A stretch of DNA of 64,000 bases from Caprella mutica (Eukaryota > Arthropoda > Malacostraca > Amphipoda > Caprellidae): assembly GCA_947561585.1 (NCBI GenBank), contig CANNZV010000129.1, positions 124,001-188,000 on the forward strand, written 5' to 3'. How positions within the stretch are numbered: position 1 is the first letter of the stretch; each line of letters opens with the position of its first letter. The position numbers and the translations under genes were made by a program. Positions 25,901-35,341 of the stretch are shown here, piece by piece. A model generated the notes under the pieces. It did no database searches. It was not told the DNA's origin and was given only the letters and a program-made list of their open reading frames with translations.

Positions 25901-28900
25901 TGAACTATTAATGGAATTTAAACTTAAGCTTAACGATCTCTTTAAATTTGATTTTAGACTTAACTAAACATAGTACTTCTGTTTTAATGTCACTCTAAGC
26001 GTCGTGTTTGATTTGTTTTGCCTTTTTAAACATGCATATCAAAAATTATGAATATTGCAAAAATCTATTCCTATTTTAATTGAAATGTTAATTTCGGTAG
26101 AACTGTTAAAAGTATTTAACAATTAGGTAATATTTACCTCTGTATATCTATCGAATAAGGCGCTCTGTGGTTTGAAAAAGTCTGATATCACCACTAATGT
26201 TCAAGTTGAGCATTTTTGTATAAATGCGCCATTAGTGGCTTTTTTGCGCCATTAGTGACTTTGATGCGGCATCTGGTGGTTTTGTTCCACCATTTGGTGT
26301 TTCTTGTACAATTTCATGGTTGCGTCATCAGCAAACTGTCGTAGAGCCAACCAATCACCACTCTTCCTTCACCCTCTCGGTCAATAACGTGGTATCTATA
26401 TATATTTTATATTTTAATTTGATCCTAATCTAATCTATCTAATGTTAACTTAACCCTAATTTGGGTTGACAATTAGCTAATGTGTTCTTCTTGAATTTGC
26501 AACTGAGTTCTAACAGAATTCAAATTTTCTAGTTTTTTATCATTTATTTAACTGACATTACCACACTATTGACCGAGGGTTGTTAGCCGTAAGTTATGAT
26601 AATGTTTCACCTAATTTGTTCTCTACAAATTGTACAGAATATCTTCTTGAATCCTTTGTAATACTCTGCTCAAAATCATTTGAATTACCTGTCGATCACA
26701 TGATTATGTCTCTATACGTACATTCCATCTTGCTAGTTAACTGTGTAAATAATAATATAAAGTATTTCATTTACCTGTTCACACTATCACCATTAAATAA
26801 AAGCATTTCTTTAGAAAGTTGTTATACCGGGGCCTTAGTTATATAAATCTACTCCAAATTCTAACTAGCGGCTTAGTTGTAAATAATCTCCTCCACAATA
26901 AGTATATTCTTAAGAACTGCAAAGCTTGGCTATGATGACTTCTTCACACGTATTTTAGCATATTTTCTAACTATGGTTTGTCAGTATCCATGATGTCAGA
27001 ATGTTGAAGCAATTGCGTTTTATAATTTAAGGACTTCTTGAGTAATTTAATGAATTGCACTAAATGCACTTTAACAACACATCTACTAATGACGTTGTAG
27101 ATGCACCATTACACATCTACTGATGACGTTGTAGATGCACCATAACACATCTACTGATGACGTTGTAGATGCACCATAACACATCTACTGATGACGTTGT
27201 AGATGCACCATAACACATCTACTGATGACGTTGTAGATGCACCATAACACATCTACTGATGACGTTGTAGATGCACCATAACACATCTACTGATGACGTT
27301 GTAGATGCACCATAACACATCTACTGATGACGTTGTAGATGCACCATTACACATCTACTGATGACGTTGTAGATGCACCATAACACATCTACTGATGACG
27401 TTGTAGATGCACCATAACACATCTACTGATGACGTTGTAGATGCACCATAACACATCTACTGATGACGTTGTAGATGCACCATAACACATCTACTGATGA
27501 CGTTGTAGATGCACCATAACACATCTACTAATGACGTTGTAGATGCACCATAACGCATCTACTGATCACGTTGTAGATGCACCATAACGCATCTACTGAT
27601 GACGTTGTAGATGCACCATAACGCATCTACTGATGACGTTGTAGATGCACCATAACGCATCTACTGATGACGTTGTAGATGCACCATTACGCATCTACTG
27701 ATGACATTGTAGATGCATCTTAACACATCTACTAATGACATTGTAGATGCACCATAACACATCTACTATTGACTTTGTAGATGCACCATAACACATCTAC
27801 TAATGACATTTTAGATGCACCATAACACATCTACTAATGACATTGTAGATGCACCACAACACATCTACTAATGACGTTAAAATATTCGCTGGTCATCATT
27901 GCCATGCGTTGCAGGAGCGTTTTTCCCAAAAGTGTTTTCCCTGGTAGTGTTTAAAGAGAGTTCTCCTAATTTAAGATTATATGACAATGTGTTCTGTAAT
28001 CACAAACTAAAATGAAGTCATCCATTTTGTATTGGTGGGCAGTATTAGCATTTTGAAAATGTAGATCACTTTTACTGTGGATTGAGAGAAGTACTTTTAG
28101 CGATTCTTTTCATGGGATTCTGATATTAGATTCACTAGGATCGGATAATTAACTTTTCGAACTCTTCGTTCTCAGATAATACTATTACTCTTGTTCCAAC
28201 CTGACTATATTCAAATAAGTACATTTAATATTTAAGAATGAAGATAAGGTCTGTTGAATATATAGATTATACATATATAGGCGTATAGTGGTCCTGTCTT
28301 TCTGATATTTTGAGTTTGTATAAATGGAATGTGTATAAAGTACGACATGTAAGATATTAAGTAATTATCTAAATTGTATATGGACTTACTCTTTGAACAT
28401 TTATGAAACGACTGAACTGAATATAGCCATGATTTATGCAGTTATTATTGACCATTAATACTAGATTATGAATTCAATCGTCAGTATGTTTCCATAGTAG
28501 TTTTACCCCAGCCTTTTTCCATGTTTGTATACACGGCAAGATTTTTTTTAATATTCTGAGAACTATAGAATTCTAACTGAATTTTAAATATTAGGAGAAT
28601 TTTAAAATTGTTATTTTACTTTCAACTTTTTCATTCTAAATGTTTTGCGAGATACCACCATTCAAAACTATCCATCAAAACTTTATCTGTATACTAGTTT
28701 CACTGTTTCAAAAACAAAAAGTGGTTATTTCAACTCTTTTTCCAAGTCTCCAATATATCGTATGGGCTACTTTAGTCTTGCTTTAAAACATGGAAGCTAG
28801 CACGTACACTTGATTACAAGATGTAAGTCAGTATCTGTGTCCGTTGAATAAATGTTCAAAGGTATCTCCTAGAAATCTCTAGTTCAAATTGATGATCCCT

Positions 28901-31900
28901 ATGAGAAGAGTTTCATATGATAAATATATAATATAATAATAATAATGATGACATTCATATATATATATATATTATACTATTTTAAATAAATATACAGAGT
29001 ATACCTCAACCTGTCTTCTAATTCCATCCTTGCAGTTTATAATGCTTTGCTATTCTTTTCTGGTTTCGTCAAAACTAATGTTAGTTAAATAATTAATACC
29101 AAGAATGTTAGGAAAACTTTACGAATGGTCATGTATTTAAATTTATTTGAAAGATTAGAGTAATTATTATATTTTTCTTCAATTAGTAGTCTCTCAGAAA
29201 AAATTCTGACTAATCTAGTGTGACGTCCCACTTTAATTTTGCATACCAGTGTGAAAGTAGAGATAATTGCTCTAAAATAATGTTATTGAATTACAATTAA
29301 TCTCTCTTTTATTATGTACACTATATTCTTAATATTGATTTAGACAATTGAACACTACATGCAACCTTTCTGGAGATATTTTCGACACTAATCTGACTAA
29401 CCCACAAGTGTTATTTTTGCACCACTAATATAATGGATCAGAGTCTACTGATGTGAGGTGAGTGAGAATAAGGGAATTGTATAATAAGCTAACGTCCAAG
29501 ATAAGAAATTAATATATCAAGTTTATAATAAATTTAGAGCTTTAAAATTTCATGTTTCGTAGTTTAAAATATCTTTTTCTTTTCAGCCAAGAAGAAACCA
29601 ACAGAAGAAGGCAAAGCTGAAAATGGCACAAGGTGAGATACTTGGTCCACTACTTTTTATGATTTATACTATTTATCTTCAGTTTCTTCATACTGTTTCA
29701 TGATTGTTTCCTCCTTTCTATTTAAAATAATTAGGGTTTATTTTGTTTAAAAGACCCTATTTTTCATTAAAAAACAGACCAATTTATTACTAATAATGAT
29801 ATTCATTATTCTATGTGCTTATTTCAGCAATAGTGACACAGAAAGTGCTAGAGAAAATGGTACACAGAAAAAGAAAGGCCTTTCACTATTTGGTAAATTG
29901 AAGAAACCGGTGAGTGAAAAGAAGTTCATGTTTTTTGTAATAATGCAATATAATTAATGAAAGAGTTCATTGAAAAATCATTAACATTTTACGCTAGCTA
30001 TATAAATGTTAGCACCAGTTATCATTTCAATCTTCCGTGTTATACATTTTACAATTTGAAATATTCGATTATATTTTCGATATTTCATTCTTATAATTAC
30101 CATTTCACCGTTATTCAACCAATAGTTGGACGCATGAATACATTAACAATAATGGTCCGTATCACCATTAAATTCTAACTAGTGTGCTTTTTTCCAGACT
30201 TCCAAAACCGAAAAGAAAGGCGTGACGAATGAAGCAGCTGAAAACGGCAACACTAACGAGGTATAAGGGCTAAGCTAGGTAATGTGAACTAGTCTTAAGA
30301 TTACCTTATGTTCATCAGCACCTCTTCATGAAGTTACACATCGTCATTACTCATCGGGTAGATCATGGTTTCAACCTCAAAGATATTGCGACATAGTCCA
30401 GTAACTCTTCACTTTTTAATCAACTACCTTCAACAAATCGCTCAGTTTTCAGAATGACAATAATATTCTAATTTTGACAGCCCATTCAAAGTGATTCTAT
30501 TCTATTCCCAAATGTGTTGCCTTATGGAAATTAGTCCTTTTTTCGAACAGATTCACTATTAGCTACTTACTTTTAATTCATGTTCTGTTTTCCTTCTATT
30601 GCCCTCTTTTTTGATGACAAGTTTAAGTCTTTAATCCAGGGTTGGACAGATCGAACTTTTTAACGGGGGAAAACTTGCCTGAGAGTCACGTAAAATGTTT
30701 CTGATTTCTGTAACCAAAATAAATTGTTTGAGAAAACTGAATAATTTGAACGTTTCGTATGATATATAATATTGAACTGAAGGTAAATACACACAAGTAC
30801 TGCAACTATTCAATCACTGTTTGTAAATTATTTTGATACCAAGAACAACAGTTAGCGTCAGACCGGGTGGCCTTGCGCATTTTCCTTGTACTTTGATTTA
30901 ACGAAAAAAATAAAGGAGCCAGCAATTTTATTCCTTTGTGTACAGATAGAAGAATGGTGGATTTATGTTCACACAAAGTTTCAACTTTGTTAGTTTGATA
31001 GGAAAAAAGTTATCCCCAAAAAGAAGAGAACTAAATAAGGTCCTCTTTACCGCGTATCCCCGCACCTAATTCAGGTCTAACCTGTTGTAATTCTTTCTTT
31101 GCAAGCCTAAGAGGATAGTATCAGCCATCAGTCGGTCTAGAGTTAACAATAACACTTTCCAGGAGGTGAATACAATCTTTGAAATATTCCTTTTTGAGAT
31201 TGATTGAAGCCAGCTTTCATTAGTCTAATATTTTCTTAGTTTGGAAGTGGAACTTCTTGTATCGGAAAAATTTGGAATTTTCAATGCTGCCTGTTCGAAG
31301 TTTAGTTGTTCACGCTTAGTGTAGTGTCATAATTCAAATTTAAGTCTCGTCAATATATCAAAGTAATTGAAATCATTATAAATAAAGTGTAAGAAATATC
31401 AAACTTATTATCAAACATAATTTTGGAAATGATGATTGAAATTTAAAAAAGGCAAAGAGTAAGAAAATATTTAGCATAAGAAACACGGCTGAAATTCGTT
31501 CTTTTACCTATTTTTCTTAGATCTTGAAATTTAATATTGACAGCTAAAGGAAATTTCAAATGGTTTTCCTTATTGTTCTCACAAATTCTCTAACTCTTAC
31601 TTTTCAAGCCTCTGGAATACTCTTCCCCACACACCCCTATTCACCTTCCATCTATCCCCTTACCCCCTCCTCCCCCTCTAAACATTGCCTCTCATTTACA
31701 ACAACCCATTGTCACGCCCACTCCGATGCCAGAGGAACCAAAGGTAAATCAGACATCTACCTACAGTCATGCTGAAAAATAAGTTGTAAATGATTAGGAC
31801 ACAGTTAGATTCGCCTGCACTTCCTCTTATAATTAACTTTCTAAAATAATTAGATAACTAATTTCTCTATCTGTAAATTTTTTGAATTGATTAAAGAGAA

Positions 31901-33056
31901 CCTTTCCCTGTTTTTGAGCCTACAAATTTATCCAATTTTTTTTTTCGCTGAAATTTTTAAACGTAACCTTTTGGTTCAGGACACATTTTTTCAAGTTTTC
32001 TTTTTAAAAACTTGTTTCCATCTTTCAATAATCACGGCTATTATTTTCTTAGTAATCCCTTCTAATAGACTTTGTAAATATTTACAGCTGGCAAAGCTGA
32101 AGAGGTTGCTGTCAGGTAGCTACATTATTGTGGTTGACACTTTTCATTGTGTGTTTACTTGACTTTTCCCCTCACATTAAAGATATTGTGTTTCTACCCC
32201 ATTATCACTTCTTTTACATTCTTCCCATATTCAATTATCATTTTTTATCAATGTTCACTCAACACAATTTCCCACTAGAAGTGCTTGACGTGTGATGAAT
32301 TTTTGTCTGCTATCAAAGTTACCTGAATTTAATTTTATTTCATTTTTTCCTCGTGACAATTTATTATAAAAATAGTTGCTCTCCAAAATCCATTGCTAGT
32401 GTTCTTTTATAATCAACGATATTAGGGTGTTGAGCAATGTGGTTAATCTGTGTGTACCTATCACTATATTTGACTATCTTTCATCCGTGTGTTTCATCTT
32501 TAATCATTGTCACCATTTATCAAGTGCACTTACCCGTTAACAATCGTATTATCAGAAGTGTCAATACTTATGTAGCTATTACACTTAAGGTCCATGCCGT
32601 CATTTAAAAAAAGGCTATAATTGAATATTGACTATAATTAATGCTTATGAATCAAATGATTTATATATATAATATAAATTAACATCAGCACAGTTTCGAA
32701 GAGCTCCTTTTTGTCATATCCGATCTTATCAATAGATTTTGTATTATTTTTAATTATATTAGATGTTAAAATAGCACAAAGTTATTTGTGCGTTCACATC
32801 GTTTCTATTTCGTACACTGCTTGGGCTGGTCTCTAAATTAGAGGCCATTTTGTGTCCCTTTATTTATCCATGCGTTCAACTCATTTCTCATTCTCTGTGT
32901 GGACAGGTCGTGTACGCAGAATTGAGCCTAGCGCCGGGAACCACCGAACCAGCAGTGGGAGGGGCAACCAAAGACAACGGACCAATGAGCGACACTGAGT
33001 ACGCCTGTATAGTGGGGGAAATAAAGAATGGGGACAAGAAGGAGGCGCAAGTCTAG
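16813..33056 (+). CDS. Fas3: Fasciclin-3-like Ig-domain cell adhesion protein (multi-exon, several C-terminal isoforms; 5' end not found)
   Basis: Type I membrane protein of the fasciclin-3 family, known in Drosophila as a homophilic adhesion molecule of axons, epithelia and septate junctions. In order: Ig1 (exons 16813-16955 and 17504-17678), Ig2 (17984-18165, 18926-19058), Ig3 (19635-19822, 20363-20510), membrane span (22329-22436), then alternative cytoplasmic exons. Family marks that I recognise by eye are the Cys pair spaced as in GVSGDYRYCHWEKG, the ECGIVINSVTTEDHGQWIC strand, the RPTSPVLEVNNRP domain linker, and a third Ig domain starting YMPWGKDEALYG without the canonical cysteines. 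All exon junctions keep phase (0,1,0,1,0,1,1). Exon 16813 is entered in phase 1, so an upstream exon with start codon and signal peptide is missing; none was found in 1-16812. Introns are rich in MITEs and minisatellites. Identification rests on remembered family features, not on a search. Confidence 0.85.
17005..17108. repeat. Small inverted-repeat element with cgccgcgttttcaccg ends, copy 1
   Basis: Left agataaaatgccgcgttttt and right gacggtgaaaacgcggcgttt face each other over about 100 bp. A second copy is at 18638-18735. Both are in Fas3 introns. Confidence 0.55.
17327..17470. mobile_element. hAT-like MITE, copy 2 (perfect 8-bp target duplication)
   Basis: Inverted ends taggattgtgacaatatg / catattgtcacaaccgta, flanked by identical ctcatcac at 17319-17326 and 17471-17478. 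Sits in a Fas3 intron, 33 bp from the next exon. Confidence 0.8.
17504..17678 (+). CDS. Fas3: Fas3 exon: second half of Ig1
   Basis: Acceptor gtgttaacag, donor gtaagt; phase 0 in, phase 1 out. Carries the second Ig1 cysteine in HGQWICKVF. A hAT-like MITE with a perfect 8-bp target duplication ends 33 bp upstream of the acceptor, so the polypyrimidine tract lies just outside the insertion. Confidence 0.85.
17706..17847. mobile_element. Palindromic pogo-like MITE, truncated copy 3
   Basis: Left arm complete (cagtagaacttctctatag); the right arm keeps only its last bases (ttcactatagaggagtt). Lies in the Fas3 intron between exons 17504-17678 and 17984-18165. Confidence 0.65.
17984..18165 (+). CDS. 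Fas3: Fas3 exon: first half of Ig2
   Basis: Acceptor ttttcacag, donor gtgagt; phase 1 in, phase 0 out. Begins IRPTSPVLEVNNRP and contains TVSCSVAAARPQASIHWF, the B and C strands of a typical Ig domain with its cysteine and tryptophan. Confidence 0.85.
18638..18735. repeat. Small inverted-repeat element, copy 2
   Basis: Ends tagataaaacgccgcgtttt and its complement are almost perfect inverted repeats around a short centre. Same family as 17005-17108. Confidence 0.6.
18926..19058 (+). CDS. Fas3: Fas3 exon: second half of Ig2
   Basis: Acceptor ttttcactag, donor gtgagt; phase 0 in, phase 1 out. Contains the closing cysteine of Ig2 in KPLRCSVTHYTLD. A 30-bp minisatellite follows about 80 bp downstream in the intron. 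Confidence 0.85.
19142..19415. repeat. Minisatellite, 30-bp unit in a Fas3 intron
   Basis: Nine copies of a unit containing ttaccatgatgaagttagtt. Because 30 is divisible by three, long periodic open frames appear on both strands; they are not genes. Confidence 0.85.
19635..19822 (+). CDS. Fas3: Fas3 exon: first half of Ig3
   Basis: Acceptor ttttttgcag, donor gtgagt; phase 1 in, phase 0 out. Encodes YMPWGKDEALYGIRLGDD and a strand with SPRQVRWGYG, where the Ig tryptophan is kept but no cysteine is present. Confidence 0.85.
19935..20127. mobile_element. Palindromic pogo-like MITE, diverged copy 4
   Basis: Both arms recognisable (agctatagtgaacaaatttt and its inverse, then cactatagaggacttcact) but changed in several places, including inserted agctat. 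In the intron after Fas3 exon 19635-19822. Confidence 0.6.
20363..20510 (+). CDS. Fas3: Fas3 exon: second half of Ig3 and membrane-proximal stalk
   Basis: Acceptor catttcag, donor gtaagt; phase 0 in, phase 1 out. Contains EGHYTVILSVLEF and FKIAVMNDLGEREFKINLS, the closing strands of an Ig fold without cysteine, then a short stalk ending KPPN. Confidence 0.85.
21283..21459. mobile_element. hAT-like MITE, copy 3 (decayed left end)
   Basis: Right end gttgtcacaacccta intact and left end gaggatgtgacaatatgc altered. Internal sequence (atcgaatactatataccgct) as in the other copies. No clear target duplication. In a Fas3 intron. Confidence 0.65.
21833..22175. mobile_element. Long-inverted-repeat MITE with internal duplication
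   Basis: Arms of about 65 bp starting at ccgtacacacgcagggtttt on the left, complement at the right. The centre contains two copies of a roughly 90-bp block with ggtatccatgctacctgcag, related to the centre of the GGGTAAGTT MITEs. It lies about 150 bp upstream of the Fas3 membrane exon. Confidence 0.65.
22329..22436 (+). CDS. Fas3: Fas3 exon: transmembrane segment
   Basis: Acceptor tattacag, donor gtgagt; phase 1 in and out. Encodes a hydrophobic helix (GILASILVVVFCIITLLCC) followed by basic KLTHKY, the expected stop-transfer arrangement, and ends YCF. All alternative tails are phase-compatible with this exon. A long-inverted-repeat MITE lies just upstream (21833-22175). Confidence 0.85.
23220..23435. 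mobile_element. Palindromic pogo-like MITE, copy 5
   Basis: Starts gagtagaatcctctatag and ends ataagagttttactg before TA. Full-length with the same arms as copies 1 and 2. In the Fas3 intron after the membrane exon. A short fragment of the same family is seen near 50738-50775. Confidence 0.7.
23805..24057. mobile_element. Possible MITE with TTCGCCA ends
   Basis: Imperfect inverted ends ttcgccaattttgacgcaag and (complement) ttcgccagaaaaatctaac enclose 253 bp. Target duplication not evident. The open frame covering it is ascribed to the element and not called as a gene. Confidence 0.4.
25357..25664 (+). CDS. Fas3: Fas3 alternative terminal exon A (cytoplasmic tail of 102 residues)
   Basis: Acceptor ttccccacag; phase 1 in; ends at TGA 25662-25664. 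Spliced directly to the membrane exon it gives a tail beginning ADNVDSKVYMQDGEVG, rich in Asn, His and Gln with several tyrosines (KVYMQ, GYQYVT, HNDYSLEE), and ending KINTDV. The final NTDV resembles a C-terminal PDZ ligand (S/T-x-V), which is inference. The exon is more GC-rich than its flanks. The following 3' region has a possible poly(A) signal (aataaa) near 26792. Confidence 0.75.
25665..29586. other. Fas3 intron between alternative tails, and 3' region of tail A
   Basis: Contains the GC-richer 3' region after tail A (about 25690-25850), a cluster of gcgccattagtgg-type motifs at 26220-26290, a possible poly(A) signal near 26792 and the 34-bp hairpin array. From 27900 to 29580 it is AT-rich with no recognisable feature beyond short AT repeats near 28925-28975. 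Confidence 0.55.
27066..27880. repeat. 34-bp hairpin repeat array in a Fas3 intron
   Basis: About 24 copies of a 34-bp unit. Each contains catctac, a 10-base loop tgatgacgtt, and gtagatg, a 7-bp stem. Most units are identical; variants gather at the 3' end. Lies between alternative tail exons A (25357) and B1 (29587). Confidence 0.85.
29587..29632 (+). CDS. Fas3: Fas3 alternative cytoplasmic exon B1
   Basis: Acceptor tcttttcag, donor gtgaga; phase 1 in, phase 2 out. Entered from the membrane exon it encodes AKKKPTEEGKAENGT, lysine- and glutamate-rich. Skips exon A. Confidence 0.75.
29828..29909 (+). CDS. Fas3: Fas3 alternative cytoplasmic exon B2
   Basis: Acceptor tatttcag, donor gtgagt; phase 2 in, phase 0 out. 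Encodes NSDTESARENGTQKKKG then LSLFGKLKKP, a basic segment typical of a charged cytoplasmic tail. Confidence 0.78.
30198..30266 (+). CDS. Fas3: Fas3 alternative exon B3 with overlapping stop codon and donor
   Basis: Acceptor tttttccag; phase 0 in. Encodes TSKTEKKGVTNEAAENGNTNE. The next bases are gtataagg: read through, they give Val and a TAA stop (30264-30266); used as a splice donor after 30260, the exon leaves in phase 0. The same bases could therefore end isoform B or splice on to the exons at 31609 and 32907. Confidence 0.72.
   Translation, partial: TSKTEKKGVTNEAAENGNTNEV
31609..31743 (+). CDS. Fas3: Candidate Fas3 proline-rich cytoplasmic exon
   Basis: An open 45-codon stretch between a strong pyrimidine tract ending tttcaag and a donor gtaaat. 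It is phase 0 in and out, exactly what is needed between exons 30198-30260 and 32907. Encodes a Pro-rich peptide with PLEYSSPHTP at the start, a run PLPPPPPL (SH3/EVH1-type ligand by resemblance) and PTPMPEEPK at the end. The acceptor is AAG rather than CAG/TAG, which lowers confidence. It would be a cassette exon. Confidence 0.55.
32088..32119 (+). CDS. Possible tiny alternative Fas3 exon (weak)
   Basis: Acceptor aaatatttacag precedes. In phase 1 (as used by the membrane exon) it reads AGKAEEVAVR then TAG, and a gtagct donor-like sequence sits at the same place. It shares the 12-mer ggcaaagctgaa with exon B1 and, like B1, would be phase 1 in and phase 2 out if the donor is used. No phase-2 acceptor exon follows, so it is most likely terminal or spurious. 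Confidence 0.2.
32907..33056 (+). CDS. Fas3: Fas3 alternative terminal exon C
   Basis: Acceptor gtgtggacag; phase 0 in; ends at TAG 33054-33056. Begins VVYAELSLAPGTTEP and later has DTEYACIVGEIK, two tyrosine motifs; the first looks like a V-Y-A-x-L phosphotyrosine motif. Joins in phase to exon B3 (30260) or to the proline-rich exon (31743). Possible poly(A) signal (aataaa) near 34448. Confidence 0.75.
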   Translation, partial: VVYAELSLAPGTTEPAVGGATKDNGPMSDTEYACIVGEIKNGDKKEAQV

Positions 33057-33636
33057 GGAATAGTTTATAAAATTTGAGAATGTTCAAATATATATATACT
33101 AGTGCTAGAAAATGAAATGATTTGAATATTCAGAAATGTAATAGAGGTGTTATTCCAATTTAGATGCATTTTCATCAAGTAGGTTGATTTTAACGTTCGG
33201 AAAATTTAAACTAAATTAGTTTAATGACATTTCCATTAACTTTTAACTAAATGTCTCGTTATTTTACTTTAGATTTTCTACAGTACCGCATCTTGGTCCG
33301 TATCACTTATACGAATTACCGTATCAGTGTTGTAATTACCGTATCACTGATACGAAATATAGTATCCCTGATGAGATTTACCGTATCAGTGATACAGAAT
33401 ATCTGATGCAACATTAATAGATGAATCATTACAATCTAGTATATTCCATCAACACTGAAAGTATTAGATTAAGTGCCTTTCTCAATGTTATGTTTGTTGA
33501 ATGTTCAGCAGCAATGTTAAAGTATTTAACCCTTTGTAAATATTTGCTAGTTACCCACATAATGTTAAATAGTTAAAAAGATAAGAACCTAAGTGGTAGC
33601 TATTGTAATCGTTTAAAAAAACTTTTTGAAAGCTAA

Positions 33637-33858
33637 CTTGTATTTCTTCAGTAACTCAGTGCAGTTACTTGTATTTCTTCAGTTACTCAGTGCAGTTTCT
33701 TGTATTTCTTCAGTTACTCAGTGCAGTTTCTTGTATTTCTTCAGTTACTCAGTGCAGTTACTTGTATTTCTTCAGTTACTCAGTGCAGTTACTTGTATTT
33801 CTTCAGTTACTCAGTGCAGTTACTTGCATTTCTTCAGTTACTCAGTGCAGTTACTTTT
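33637..33858. repeat. Minisatellite, 31-bp unit
   Basis: Seven copies of a unit containing ttcttcagttactcagtgca, in the Fas3 3' flank. The overlapping open frames in all three phases are products of the repeat. Confidence 0.8.
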
Positions 33859-34889
33859 ATTTTTAATTTTTTTAGATACTTTCATTATAATGCAATTTTT
33901 AACTTTTTTTTCACTCCAATCATACCAGAAAATTTCTCACTTTAATTTCCATATATTATTCGACTTTTATTTATTTGGGTGACAGTAGCTACAGCATCTT
34001 TCACTATTATGTACATTAAAAGGTGGATAAGCAGTTAGTGTAAATATGTTAATTAATTTTATTAAGGTGTAGACTAAGGCTAGAGGTCTCAAAAGTATTT
34101 AAGTCTTTTTATCTAAAGTATATCGTAAAAAAATTCAAAGAATTTTTTTTTCAAGTTTTAAAATTGTTAAATTTTCTATGTTTTGAGATAAAAAAAATTT
34201 CATTATTTTCAAATTGTTGAATTTGCTTCTTTGTGATAAAAAATCTTGGTTATTTTTTTTATTTTTTAGATCTGATAGACTTAGGAATGTACAAATACCA
34301 TCAAAATATCTAATATCGGACACGGCGATTTTAGCGGATTAGAATTGTTATAATGTTCATAAATGCACTTGTAGCTGTATTTACGAGGTTAAACATTTCC
34401 ATCCATATAAAATAATGTGTACGATAATTGATATTTACTGTTAATCAAATAAAAATTTCATTATAAGAGTTTCATGTACTTAATGCAGAGTAAAGAATTG
34501 ATTACCTACTGTGAATTAAGCACCAGATGAAAGTGAAAATTAAATTTAAAATATAATTTTTTTTATTAATAAACCGGTAAAAAATTTATTCTGGTTTTTT
34601 AAATCATATCCGATAATTGGGACTTTAACCTAAACTTTTTTTTATTTTTTTTATAAATTTGAGAATTTTGACCGAAAAATAACTTTATTCTGTTCATACT
34701 GAACTAAATGTTAATAAAATAATATCACTTGTTCATGCAAACCTGTAATAATTGGTAGAAAACTTTTTGATATAAATGGGTACTTACTCTATATAAATAA
34801 CTAGATTTATTAAATGAATTTACAAGTAAAATGAGTTTTATTCCGGTATTAAATGAATTCATTCTTTTTGGACAACCTGGCCCAGGGAC

Positions 34890-35060
34890 TCTATCCTGAA
34901 GCTGTCTGTGGTGAATGAAAGAGAAGGAGGTGGTGTCCCTTGGGCCTCGAACTGTTGTAATTTGGATTATGTATCGTCTTTTTACTTCTAACCAGTTTTT
35001 CTCATATTTTAACGATACTTGCAGTTTTAGAGGATAGCGCTAGGGTTATGCTTTTCAACT
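34890..35060 (+). repeat. Dispersed repeat (unknown family), copy 1
   Basis: Shares tctatcctgaagctgtct, gtaatttggattatg and gcttgcagttttaga-type blocks in the same order and spacing with 63857-64000, including the agcgctagg segment near its end. Probably a SINE or the end of a longer retroelement. Confidence 0.55.
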
Positions 35061-35341
35061 ACGAGGTTTTAGATTTTGTGTTAGGTAGACTCGTAGGGTA
35101 ACTCTTCTATTTAGAATACAACAATTTATTGATTCTTAATTAGAAGCAATTGTACATGCTTCTAAAAATAATTATCTATTTGTTAAATAAAGTAGCAAAT
35201 AACTTCAATCTGCTAAATTTATATTCTAAAACCATTTTTATGGAATACGGTTTTTATTTTAGAGTACGTATGATATCATATCTGTGCCATAATTAATTTA
35301 GTCCTTTTAAAAGAAAATATTTCAAAGCCATTGCTAATAAG

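Noticed and set aside
27066..27880. Regular direct repeats resembling a CRISPR array
   Set aside because: Units are contiguous with no variable spacers, the context is a eukaryotic intron and no cas genes are present.
33626..33982. 118-codon and overlapping frames in the Fas3 3' flank
   Set aside because: Three phases are open at once across a 31-bp minisatellite, so this is a repeat artefact.
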